DNA of 64,000 bases from the NCBI GenBank assembly GCA_002632355.1, contig NSJJ01000005.1, positions 1 to 64,000 on the forward strand, written 5' to 3'. Shown one piece after another: positions 1 to 8,330 of this stretch; the stretch's first letter is position 1, and each line of letters begins with the position of its first letter. Both the position numbers and the translations under genes were made by a program. Below the pieces are notes generated by a model, which saw only the letters and a list, made by a program, of their open reading frames with translations, searched no databases and was not told where the DNA came from. Origin of the DNA: Sulfuricella denitrificans (GTDB lineage Bacteria; Pseudomonadota; Gammaproteobacteria; Burkholderiales; Sulfuricellaceae).

Positions 1-2199
1 CCCGGTACACTGCGCTGCCTGTACTGCAATCGCTCCTTGCAGAAATCCGCGCCGGCAGGGGACATTCACCTCCCCACCCTGCCGGCTGCGCTGCGCGACG
101 ATTACCGCGTGATCGAGGAATTTCCCGCCAGCGGCAGCGAGGCTGACCTGATGCTGGTCGAGTCGCGCAAGACCGGAGAACGTCAGGTAGCCAAGCTCTA
201 CCGCAAGGGAATCAGGCCGGACAGCGAGCTGCTGGCGCGTCTGAGCCGGAATCCTGCCGGGCATGTGGTGCGGCTGGTCGCCCACGGCCTGTCCGGCGGC
301 AATGCCTACGAACTGATGGAATACTGTCCTTATGGCACCTTGCGTGAGCTGTTCGACAGCGGCCCTCAGCCGCGTGAACGGCTGCATGAGATGGTGAAGG
401 AGATGGCCGCTGGCCTGTCAGAAATCCATGCCCAGCGCATCCTGCACCGCGACCTCAAGCCGGACAATTTTCTGGTGCGGGGCAGAGATCCGCTGCAACT
501 GGCGCTCAGCGATTTCGGCATCGCCTCGCTGCAGCAGGCGACGCAGCATTTCACCACTCTTGCCCGCAGCGTACGCTACGCCGCGCCGGAAGCGCTGACT
601 GGCGTACTCGACGAAAAAGCCGACTGGTGGTCGCTGGGCATGATCGTGCTGGAAGCAGCTACCGGACGCCATCCCTTCGAGGGCCTGTCGGACCAGGTCA
701 TCAACCATCACCTCGCCACCCGCCCGATTGACGTGCGCAGCGTGTTCGACGACAACCTGCGCAAACTGTGCCGCGGCCTGCTGCTGCGCGACCCGAAACG
801 GCGCTGGAGCGAGCCGGAAGTGGCGCGCTGGCTGGCGAACGATCCCACCCTGCCCATGCCCGAGGAGAGCGAGGCCGCAGCGGCCACGGTACGGCCCTAC
901 CGGATCGGGGAGGCTTCCTGCACCAGTGCGCTGGAACTGGCCACGGCGCTGGCAAAAAACTGGAGCGATGGCAGCAAGGACCTGAAACGCGGCGAGATCG
1001 GCAACTGGCTGACGCAGCAACTGAACGACCACAACCTGGCACGCAGGCTGCAAGATATTCTCGATGAGCGCGGCGTCAGCGACGACTACCGCCTGCTGCG
1101 CTTCCTGCTTGCGGCGGCACCCGACATGCCTGCTGCATGGCGCGGAGAATCCCTTAATGAAGCCGCACTGCTCGCAGCAGCACGCCGGGCCATTGCGGAT
1201 GACAGGGATGCTCAGGCCTGGCTCGAAAGCATCGCAGCCGAACCCGTGCTGGCCGCATGCGAGAAGGCCGGACACGCCGCGCTGGGCGCGTTTGGACAGC
1301 GCTGGCATGATGGCTGGGAGCGCTTTTGCATGCAGTGGGAGGCCGCCCACCAGGCTGAGGAAGAATGGCGCACCACACCCAGGACCATGGACGGCAACGA
1401 CGAGAGCGCATACGTCAATATCGACGATGTCATGTATTCGCGTCCCCTGCGTCTTGCCCAGCCCTCGCGTCGCAGCCTCAACGCCCGCTTGCTGCTGCTC
1501 CTGCATGACGCTGAATTCGCAGCGCTGACCCGCACCGAGGTTCTGGCTGGCCGGGGAGAACTGGAACAATATTGCCCCTGGTATCAGGTAGTGGGAGACA
1601 TTGCCACGCTCGGGCCAGCGGAGTTACTTGCTGCGCGCCAGTTGCTTCCTTTGGCCAGAGATGACGCCGAACGTGAAATGCGCCGCCTCGGCAGTTACAG
1701 CGGCAACCGGGGAAAGAATATCGAATCCCTGCGTGAAGACATCCTGAAACGGCTCCAGCCCATCCTCCAGGCAGGCAGGTCAACGCCGCTGGATGCCTTG
1801 TCGCGGCAGGAGCTGGACAGCGCGCTGACAGCCTTCAACGAAACCAGCCGGAAGGCTTTGCAATATGGCTATCCGGAAGAAGATTACCGCAAGCTGTGTC
1901 TCGTCGTGGAACAACTGGTCGAACGCGCGCTGGCAGTTGAACAGGCGCTGGGAGAACTGGAATATGAAGAAGACATCAACTTCATGTATCTCCAGCCCAA
2001 CCGCATCGGCATCGCCTTCGCCATCCTGCTGGTCATTTTCGGCGCTATCGGGCCGTGGACCGCTCTGGCTGGCACAACAGCGCTAGCCGGTCTGGCAGTT
2101 TATCGCATCAGGGCAAAAAAACAGGCGGAACACAAGATCCAGAATACCCTTCAGGCACTGGGCCGCCTGAGGTCCGTATTATCCAGGCCGGAACCCTGA
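1..2199 (+). CDS. Membrane-anchored Ser/Thr protein kinase, 5' end outside window
   Basis: The frame is already open at base 1, so the true start is upstream and the TTG at 37 is not needed. A CxxC pair (CLYC, fragment residues 6-9) just before the kinase domain suggests the end of a small zinc ribbon. The eukaryotic-type kinase domain covers about residues 30-290. The catalytic loop HRDLKPDN lies near residue 149, DFG near 171, and an APE-type motif follows. A long helical region without a recognised domain comes next, then a hydrophobic hairpin near residues 668-705 and a short basic tail. A cytoplasmic kinase tethered to the inner membrane is inferred. Substrate is unknown. Upstream genes (for example a PP2C phosphatase) could identify the pathway but are not visible. 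Confidence 0.85.
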   Translation, partial: PGTLRCLYCNRSLQKSAPAGDIHLPTLPAALRDDYRVIEEFPASGSEADLMLVESRKTGERQVAKLYRKGIRPDSELLARLSRNPAGHVVRLVAHGLSGGNAYELMEYCPYGTLRELFDSGPQPRERLHEMVKEMAAGLSEIHAQRILHRDLKPDNFLVRGRDPLQLALSDFGIASLQQATQHFTTLARSVRYAAPEALTGVLDEKADWWSLGMIVLEAATGRHPFEGLSDQVINHHLATRPIDVRSVFDDNLRKLCRGLLLRDPKRRWSEPEVARWLANDPTLPMPEESEAAAATVRPYRIGEASCTSALELATALAKNWSDGSKDLKRGEIGNWLTQQLNDHNLARRLQDILDERGVSDDYRLLRFLLAAAPDMPAAWRGESLNEAALLAAARRAIADDRDAQAWLESIAAEPVLAACEKAGHAALGAFGQRWHDGWERFCMQWEAAHQAEEEWRTTPRTMDGNDESAYVNIDDVMYSRPLRLAQPSRRSLNARLLLLLHDAEFAALTRTEVLAGRGELEQYCPWYQVVGDIATLGPAELLAARQLLPLARDDAEREMRRLGSYSGNRGKNIESLREDILKRLQPILQAGRSTPLDALSRQELDSALTAFNETSRKALQYGYPEEDYRKLCLVVEQLVERALAVEQALGELEYEEDINFMYLQPNRIGIAFAILLVIFGAIGPWTALAGTTALAGLAVYRIRAKKQAEHKIQNTLQALGRLRSVLSRPEP

Positions 2200-2204
2200 T
2201 GGCA

Positions 2205-2993
2205 TCAGGCGAATAAGCGCCCCAGTTCCACGCCAGGGTCTTCTGCGCGCATGAATGCCTCACCAACCAGGAATGCATTGACATGATTCTGGCGCATACG
2301 CTGTACGTCTTCCGCCTTGAGGATGCCGCTTTCGGTGATCACGATGCGATCCCTGGGAATCCGGGGCAGCAATTCCAGCGTGGTTTCCAGCCGGGTTTCG
2401 AAGGTGCGCAAATTGCGGTTGTTGATGCCGATCAGCGGCGTCTTGAGTTGCAGCGCCAGTTCCAGCTCGGCCGCGTCGTGCGACTCGACCAGCACCGCCA
2501 TGCCAAGTTCGTGCGCCACTGCTTCCAGCTCCTGCATGCGCGGCAGATCGAGCGCGGCCACGATGAGCAGGATGCAATCTGCACCGATAGTGCGGGCGCG
2601 GCAGATCTGGTAGGGATCGATCATGAAATCCTTGCGCAGCACCGGCAGGTTACAGGCATCGCGCGCTTCGATCAGGTCATTTTTGCTGCCCTTGAAGAAC
2701 TGTCCGTCAGTGAGCACTGACAGGCACGCCGCACCGTTCCGTTCATAGCTCCGGGCAATCGCGGCCGGGTCGAAGTCTTCGCGGATCACGCCCCTGGACG
2801 GGCTGGCTTTCTTGATTTCGGCAATCACGGCCGATTTTCCCGCAGCGATTTTTCCGCTCACTGCCGCGACAAAATCGCGTGTCGACGGCATCGCCTCAGC
2901 TTCGGCGCGAATGGCAGCGTAGGGCTTCTTCTCTAGCGCGCGCGCCACTTCCATTTCCTTGACTGCGATGATTTTGTTCAGGATGTCGGACAT
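2205..2993 (-). CDS. trpC: Indole-3-glycerol-phosphate synthase
   Basis: Converts carboxyphenylamino-deoxyribulose phosphate to indole-3-glycerol phosphate in tryptophan synthesis. The 262-aa single-domain TIM barrel has family motifs in order: [43 protein letters not shown] and ITESGI. This is the usual length for a stand-alone TrpC; it is not fused to TrpF. It starts 3 bp after trpD ends, with a GGGAGC stretch upstream of the ATG, so it is the last gene of a trpGDC operon. Its end is only 5 bp from the convergent kinase gene. Confidence 0.97.
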   Translation of the reverse strand: MSDILNKIIAVKEMEVARALEKKPYAAIRAEAEAMPSTRDFVAAVSGKIAAGKSAVIAEIKKASPSRGVIREDFDPAAIARSYERNGAACLSVLTDGQFFKGSKNDLIEARDACNLPVLRKDFMIDPYQICRARTIGADCILLIVAALDLPRMQELEAVAHELGMAVLVESHDAAELELALQLKTPLIGINNRNLRTFETRLETTLELLPRIPRDRIVITESGILKAEDVQRMRQNHVNAFLVGEAFMRAEDPGVELGRLFA

Positions 2994-2996
2994 GGC

Positions 2997-4028
2997 TCAT
3001 GCTCCCTTGCTACGGTTTGAAATTTCCACCAACTGGCGCAATTTTTCGCGTGCAGCGCCGCTTTCGATGGCTGCGTGCGCCCTGGCGATCCCTTCCGCCA
3101 GGGTTTCCGCGCATCCCGCCACATAGATTGCCGCACCGGCATTGAGCAACACGATGTTGCGCGCCGGACCGGGCAGATTGTCGAGCACGCTGAGCAGCAT
3201 ATCCTTGGCCTGACTTGCATCCCAGACTTTCAGGGATTCCAGATCACAGGTCTCGAAACCGAAGTCACGCGGGTGCAGGGTGTATTCGCTGATTTCACCA
3301 TTTTTCAGTTCAGCAACCAAGGTATCGCCCGACAGGGTAATTTCGTCCAGACCATCAGAGCCGTGCACCACCATCACATGGCTGCTGCCCAGGCGCTGCA
3401 ACACACGGGCCTGGATGCCGACCAGGTCGGAGTGAAATACCCCCATGACCTGGTTGCTTGCCCCGGCCGGATTGGTGAGCGGCCCCAGCACGTTGAAAAT
3501 CGTCCGCACCCCCAGTTCGCGCCGCACCGGCGCGGCGTATTTCATGGCGCCGTGGAAATTGGGAGCGAACATGAAGCCGATACCGATTTCGTCGATACTC
3601 TGACCAACCTGTTCCGGCGTGAGATCGAGGTTGACGCCCAAGGCCTCCAGCACGTCGGCTGAACCGCAAGTGGAAGACACCGAACGTCCACCATGCTTGG
3701 CCACGCGCGCCCCGGCGGCGGCAGCGACAAAAGCGGAGGCGGTGGAAATATTGAAAGTGTGCGCAGCATCCCCCCCGGTACCGCAGGTATCCACCAGATA
3801 CCCGGTGCTGGCAACCGGCACCTTGGTGGAGAATTCGCGCATCACCTGGGCGGCAGCGGAGATCTCGCCCACCGTTTCCTTTTTCACCCGCAGCCCCATC
3901 AGGATGGCGGCAATCTGCGCCTGGGTCACCTCCCCGCTCATAATCTGGCGCATCAGTGACAGCATCTCGTCGTGGAATATCTCGCGTTGCTCGATCAGAC
4001 GGGTGAGCGCTTCCCTGGGCGTCATCAT
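2997..4028 (-). CDS. trpD: Anthranilate phosphoribosyltransferase
   Basis: Transfers phosphoribose from PRPP to anthranilate, the second committed step to tryptophan. The 343-aa protein has the diagnostic DTCGTGGD loop (PRPP binding), KHGGRSVSS, and [11 protein letters not shown] near mid-protein. The start codon overlaps the trpG stop (ATGA), and a second in-frame ATG follows immediately. It lacks the amidotransferase fusion found in enterobacterial TrpGD. Confidence 0.97.
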   Translation of the reverse strand: MMTPREALTRLIEQREIFHDEMLSLMRQIMSGEVTQAQIAAILMGLRVKKETVGEISAAAQVMREFSTKVPVASTGYLVDTCGTGGDAAHTFNISTASAFVAAAAGARVAKHGGRSVSSTCGSADVLEALGVNLDLTPEQVGQSIDEIGIGFMFAPNFHGAMKYAAPVRRELGVRTIFNVLGPLTNPAGASNQVMGVFHSDLVGIQARVLQRLGSSHVMVVHGSDGLDEITLSGDTLVAELKNGEISEYTLHPRDFGFETCDLESLKVWDASQAKDMLLSVLDNLPGPARNIVLLNAGAAIYVAGCAETLAEGIARAHAAIESGAAREKLRQLVEISNRSKGA

Positions 4029-4597
4029 GCGCGCTTCTCCTTGAGGAAATTGGCCAGCATCTGGTGGCCGTGTTCAGTCAGGATGGATTCGGGATGGAAC
4101 TGCACACCCTCCACCTGCAAGGTCTTGTGGCGCACCCCCATGACCTCGCCGTCATCAGTCCAGGCTGTAATTTCGAGGCAATCCGGCATGCTTTCGCGCT
4201 CGATCACCAGCGAGTGGTAACGCGTCGCGATGAAAGGATTGGGCAGACCCTTGAATACGCCTACATCCTTGTGATGAATCAACGAAGTCTTGCCGTGCAT
4301 GAGCTGCTTGGCATGGATAATCTTGCCGCCGAAAGCCTGGCCGATGCTCTGGTGGCCGAGACACACACCCAGGAGCGGAACCTTGCCGGCACATGCCTGG
4401 ATTACCGCCACCGAAATTCCGGCCTCGGAAGGCGAGCAGGGGCCGGGCGAGATCACAATGTGATCAGGCTTCTGCGCGGCAACCTGTTCCACGGTGATTT
4501 CATCGTTGCGGTATACCTGTACGTCTTCGCCCAGTTCGCCGAAGTACTGCACCAGGTTGTAGGTAAAAGAATCGTAGTTATCGATCATCAGCAGCAT
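4025..4597 (-). CDS. trpG: Anthranilate/aminodeoxychorismate synthase, glutamine amidotransferase subunit
   Basis: Class I glutamine amidotransferase that supplies ammonia to TrpE and possibly to PabB. It starts with the standard [14 protein letters not shown]. The nucleophile Cys lies in GVCLGHQ, and the His/Glu of the triad in VQFHPES near the C-terminus. A GTG at 4606 would add three residues; I prefer the ATG at 4597 because it gives the canonical family N-terminus. Neither start has a strong ribosome binding site. No trpE lies upstream, so the partner subunit must be encoded elsewhere. Confidence 0.93.
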   Translation of the reverse strand: MLLMIDNYDSFTYNLVQYFGELGEDVQVYRNDEITVEQVAAQKPDHIVISPGPCSPSEAGISVAVIQACAGKVPLLGVCLGHQSIGQAFGGKIIHAKQLMHGKTSLIHHKDVGVFKGLPNPFIATRYHSLVIERESMPDCLEITAWTDDGEVMGVRHKTLQVEGVQFHPESILTEHGHQMLANFLKEKRA

Positions 4598-5066
4598 GTT
4601 ATTCACTATCTCATTGAATTAGATTGATATTATTAATAATACGCTTCTTAGCATTCATCATTTGTCACCGATCCACCACTATTTCAATGTTCTCTGTGGC
4701 AACCAGGAGGCCAGAAATCACTTGGTTGTGAGCCTGTCGGAAGCAGGAATACCAACAAATCAGGAAAACATACGCCATAAGGCGTTTGCATTTTACCAAT
4801 GCGGCATGGGTACGTATAGGCGGAAAATTGGGATATAAGCCCGCCATGAAACATCAATCTCATAAAGAAGATGTGCCTGCCACGAAATCCACCCATCTAA
4901 AGCGATAACAAGACCATATTATCCGCATAACACAATGAAATATATAAATATTTTCAAAAACACAAAACAAAATGGCCTTGGGGATGCCTATATAAGTAAG
5001 AAGACAAGACTCTGCTCCTGACTACAGGGTCAAGCGATCAAATCGCAATTTCACTGCTCCTCTCGC
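4598..5066. other. AT-rich intergenic region between trpG and the merR operator
   Basis: About 470 bases with no convincing gene. Two short minus-strand frames (60 and 70 codons, 4665-4896) lack a ribosome binding site and recognisable content. Near the trpG start there is a perfect 12-bp palindrome, ATTATTAATAAT, at 4629-4640. Runs of A/T at about 4915-4975 make this visibly AT-richer than its surroundings. A 9-bp inverted repeat (GTCAAGCGA at 5029-5037, its complement at 5063-5071) reaches into the -35 region of the merR promoter. The region must hold the trpGDC promoter, but I cannot place it. Confidence 0.5.
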
Positions 5067-5098
5067 TTGACTCTGCACCATGGTACGGAGTTTAGGCT
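5067..5098 (+). promoter_or_regulatory. MerR-type operator-promoter
   Basis: A -35 hexamer TTGACT (5067-5072) and a -10-like TAGGCT (5093-5098) are separated by 20 bp, or 19 bp if TTAGGC is used. This over-long spacer is typical of promoters activated by DNA distortion by MerR proteins. Between and over them lies an imperfect dyad, CTCTGCACCA/TGGTACGGAG (5071-5090), with 8 of 10 positions symmetric. It resembles the mer operator (TTGACT followed by a CCGTAC...GTACGG dyad). It points toward the merR gene that starts 52 bp downstream, so autoregulation is inferred. Confidence 0.75.
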
Positions 5099-5150
5099 TC
5101 GCCACCATAAACAATGCTTAATTGTTTATGTATTGAGGAAGAGGTGAGCC

Positions 5151-5591
5151 ATGACACGGAAAATCGGGCTGACTATTGGCAAGCTGGCTCGCGAGGCAGG
5201 CGTGAGCATAGAAACCATACGCTACTACCATAAAAGAGGACTGCTCATTCGCCCCAGCAAACCGGAAATGGGAGGTTACCGTTCCTATAATGAAGGTGAT
5301 GTCGGACGAATCCGTTTTATCAAGTACGCACAGCAGATGGGATTCAGTCTGGCCGAGGTGACCGAACTGCTTTCACATGCGGATGAAACCAACTGCCATG
5401 CGACCAAGGTGCTGGCAGAAAAAAAATTGAAAACGATCGAGGAGCAACTCGTTGCCCTGGAAAAAATCCGCGAAACCCTGAAAACCCTGATAGTGGATTG
5501 CCGCCGGGACTGCCCACGGTCCTGCCCTGTGGTCCTCAAGCTTTACAGCCGGTTTGGCCACCTTAAAACCCCTTCATACGAAGCCGAATAA
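5151..5591 (+). CDS. MerR-family metal-responsive regulator
   Basis: A 146-aa MerR protein with an N-terminal winged helix-turn-helix (LTIGKLAREAGVSIETIRYYHKRGL, about residues 7-31) and a dimerisation coiled coil (about 85-120). A cysteine near residue 82 (TNCHAT) and the C-terminal DCRRDCPRSCP cluster occupy the places of the three mercury ligands of MerR (Cys82, 117 and 126 in Tn501 MerR). The metal could be mercury, lead or another thiophilic metal. A strong GAGGAAGAGG ribosome binding site precedes the ATG. No mer, czc or efflux genes lie next to it, so the target may be the following signalling genes or a distant locus. Confidence 0.85.
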   Translation: MTRKIGLTIGKLAREAGVSIETIRYYHKRGLLIRPSKPEMGGYRSYNEGDVGRIRFIKYAQQMGFSLAEVTELLSHADETNCHATKVLAEKKLKTIEEQLVALEKIRETLKTLIVDCRRDCPRSCPVVLKLYSRFGHLKTPSYEAE

Positions 5592-5868
5592 ATAGTGACA
5601 TATTTCACCTGGGTAATGTCCCCAGAAAATACTGGCCAGTAAGCTGAATGTTTTATATGACCTCGCGCCGGCACATTGTTCGATCAATAAGCATATGGGC
5701 ATGGCATGCTTTGGCCTTCCTCATCCCATGGTTTTGGACGGTTAAGGAATACGCGGGAATGAACAAATATGTTTACGCCACGCACGCTGCACCGGCATCG
5801 CCACCACGACCCATCGCCAGGACGGCAATTTGCTGCCTGAGGCGATTAACAACGTAAAGAAAAGCCGC

Positions 5869-7074
5869 ATGGGGGAAAACAAAATTACTCTGTCTGGTAT
5901 CGCGATGGGCTTGTCGCGAAACGAGTTTGTTTTTTATTACCAACCCAAGATTTCTCTGATCAGCGGAAAAATGTGTGGCGCCGAAGCGCTGATCCGATGG
6001 GCCAGGCCGGATGGTTCGCTAGTCCCGCCAAAGGATTTTATTCCACTCGCCGAGTCCACCGGCTTCATTACCGAAATCAGCCGTGCCATGTTTCCCAAGC
6101 TGGTGGCAGACTTGCTCATTGTCAACGACATCGACGAAACGCTAAGCATCTCCTTCAATCTATCGGCACAGGATCTGAACTCTCCCGAAATTCTGAATCT
6201 GATCCGCTTAGCCATCGACAACCAAAAGATAAATCCACAGCGCATTCAGGTCGAGCTTACCGAAGCTTCGATCATCAACAGCAAAGATACAATAGTGCGT
6301 AAAAATCTGGAGGAGCTGGCCGGGCTGGGCGTCACGCTGGCGATGGATGATTATGGCACCGGCTATTCCTCGATCGACTCGTTGAGCCAATGGCCTTTTT
6401 CCATATTAAAAATTGACCAGGGTCTGATCCAGCGCATTGCGACCTCGGAAAAATGTGCAACCATCGTTCAAGCCAGTATCCGGATGGCGCACCAGTTAGG
6501 AATCAGCACTGTCGCCGAGGGCGTCGAAACTCAGGGCAATTATGATTTTCTCCTGCTTTCCGGATGCACCGAAGCCCAGGGATTTCTGATGGGTGAGCCC
6601 ATGCCGTTAAGCGAATTGCTCATCTACATCAAAAAAGACAAACGCTGGTCGGGTTTGCCAATCGGCCTCATCCACATGGCTCAGCTCGACCACATCCAGT
6701 GGCGAAAGAAACTGATCTATCTGATTACTTGCGCGGGTTTTGGCGACGTGCGTGATGTCTCGATTCGAGACATGGGCCTGGAACTTGACCACCATTCCTG
6801 CCGGCTGGGGAAATGGTACTATGGTGCGGGACAGGAATTTAAGGGGCATCCGTCCTTCGACAGGCTTGAGGAATCTCACCGTGTTGTTCACGAGATTAGC
6901 GGGGAACTGCTGCTCCTTGCTGAAAACGGCTTTTCTCGTGAAGAAATGACCACCACGCTCCGCCGGCTGATCAAACAATCCAGCCTCATGCTTGAAATGT
7001 TGCAGGAACTGGAAAATGAAGCACTGTTAGGTTATTCAGACCTCCAGATTTTCTCGCAATGGGAAGTCAAATAG
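5869..7074 (+). CDS. EAL-domain c-di-GMP phosphodiesterase with C-terminal CZB zinc-sensor domain
   Basis: An EAL domain (about residues 8-255) is followed by a chemoreceptor zinc-binding (CZB) domain (about 270-385). The EAL signature reads GAEALIRW, and further motifs are [35 protein letters not shown] and QGFLMG. This set predicts an active phosphodiesterase. The CZB signature is an early His (DHIQW), [11 protein letters not shown], then HRVVH (Hx3H). There is no membrane segment or other sensor, so zinc or redox input through CZB is the natural inference. I chose the ATG at 5869; a TTG at 5830 extends the same frame by 13 codons. It ends 37 bp before a second CZB gene. Confidence 0.88.
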   Translation: MGENKITLSGIAMGLSRNEFVFYYQPKISLISGKMCGAEALIRWARPDGSLVPPKDFIPLAESTGFITEISRAMFPKLVADLLIVNDIDETLSISFNLSAQDLNSPEILNLIRLAIDNQKINPQRIQVELTEASIINSKDTIVRKNLEELAGLGVTLAMDDYGTGYSSIDSLSQWPFSILKIDQGLIQRIATSEKCATIVQASIRMAHQLGISTVAEGVETQGNYDFLLLSGCTEAQGFLMGEPMPLSELLIYIKKDKRWSGLPIGLIHMAQLDHIQWRKKLIYLITCAGFGDVRDVSIRDMGLELDHHSCRLGKWYYGAGQEFKGHPSFDRLEESHRVVHEISGELLLLAENGFSREEMTTTLRRLIKQSSLMLEMLQELENEALLGYSDLQIFSQWEVK

Positions 7075-7111
7075 CGCTTTTGGAAATAATCCGGCAATTG
7101 AAGAGGAAAAC

Positions 7112-8239
7112 ATGTTCGGGATAAATTACAAAAAAGAAACAGAAACCCTAAAGCTGGAAAAACAAAAACTCGAACAGGCGCTGCTTGTCTTGCAGACGGA
7201 ACTCGAAGCAGAAAGGGAGAAATCGGACACTTCCGAAGCTCGGTGCAAGGATATGCAGACCGAGTTGGAAAAGTGCTCACACATTTACAGGAATCTTCAG
7301 CAGTTTGGCGATTCGTTCCTGCAAATCCAGAGCTCCCAGCTCTCGATCGCTACCCGTATGCACAAGGAAAAAGGGCATGCCATTCAGGCCTCTGTCATTT
7401 CAGAGGAAAACCGGGTCACCATGGGAAAAATTGCCGGCAACCTCGAAACCCTGTCGCAGGATACGCAGGTAACCGCCAGGAATGTGGGAAACCTGAGCGA
7501 GCGCGCCAGCCAGATTGGCGGCATCGTCAAATTGATCAAGGATATCGCCGGCCAGACCAATCTGCTGGCACTTAATGCAGCCATCGAGGCAGCCCGGGCA
7601 GGGGAGCAGGGGCGAGGCTTCGCGGTGGTAGCCGACGAAGTCAGGAAACTGGCCGAACGCACCACCAATGCCACGAGCGAGATTTCTGAGCTGGTAACGA
7701 ACATTCAATCCGAAACCGTTCAGGCAAAACACCAGATGGAGCAGTGGGCACAGAATTCTGAAACATACAGCCATCAGGGGCGTGCAGGCACGCAAAGTAT
7801 GCAGGAACTGTTCGCACTCTCTCACCAGATGGAAGGCGTCATTTCCGCTGCAGCGCTGCGCAGTTTTACCGAAGTCGCCAAGATCGATCACCTGGTCTAT
7901 AAATTTGAAATCTACAAAATATTCATGTGCCTGTCCGACAGGGAAGACAAGGATTTCGCCGATCACACTCACTGCCGGCTAGGAAACTGGTATTACAACG
8001 GCGAAGGACGGGACTGCTTCTCCAAACTCCCGGGATATCCGGAAATGGAAGTGCCGCACAAGCAATTCCACGACTCGGGACTGGCTGCTGTGGGTTATTT
8101 TCGCGCCGGCGATTATGGAAACGGTTTTTCCGCCATTGCCCGGATGGAATCCGCCAGCATGGAGGTTCTTGCAAATCTTGAACGCATCGCACTGAGTGGA
8201 GAAACCGACGCGAGTATGCTATGCCATTCGCAAGCCTGA
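7112..8239 (+). CDS. Soluble methyl-accepting chemotaxis protein with C-terminal CZB domain
   Basis: A 375-aa chemoreceptor without membrane segments. An N-terminal coiled coil (about residues 5-60) leads into the cytoplasmic signalling hairpin (about 110-215), whose tip contains [20 protein letters not shown] and [20 protein letters not shown] domain follows (about 255-345): His in [23 protein letters not shown], and HKQFH as the Hx3H pair. AGAGGA sits ahead of the ATG. It is probably co-transcribed with the EAL-CZB gene, so the pair may translate one cytoplasmic zinc or oxidant signal into taxis and c-di-GMP turnover. The hairpin is short, and a cytoplasmic receptor array is inferred. Confidence 0.9.
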   Translation: MFGINYKKETETLKLEKQKLEQALLVLQTELEAEREKSDTSEARCKDMQTELEKCSHIYRNLQQFGDSFLQIQSSQLSIATRMHKEKGHAIQASVISEENRVTMGKIAGNLETLSQDTQVTARNVGNLSERASQIGGIVKLIKDIAGQTNLLALNAAIEAARAGEQGRGFAVVADEVRKLAERTTNATSEISELVTNIQSETVQAKHQMEQWAQNSETYSHQGRAGTQSMQELFALSHQMEGVISAAALRSFTEVAKIDHLVYKFEIYKIFMCLSDREDKDFADHTHCRLGNWYYNGEGRDCFSKLPGYPEMEVPHKQFHDSGLAAVGYFRAGDYGNGFSAIARMESASMEVLANLERIALSGETDASMLCHSQA

Positions 8240-8330
8240 CTCGACAGGCCACTCAATCGGACGGCCATTTTGCTTTCGCAACGGTCTCCGCAGCACCTTT
8301 CAACCCGTGTAATGTAACAAACAGGGAATT

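Noticed and set aside
4665-4896. Two overlapping short minus-strand frames upstream of trpG
   Set aside because: No ribosome binding site, unnatural composition and no recognisable family.
5746-5868. In-frame stretch before the EAL gene that could be the worn end of a GGDEF domain (CTGIAT...KSRMGENK)
   Set aside because: The likeness is weak, there is no upstream GGDEF motif, and a chance open frame explains it as well.
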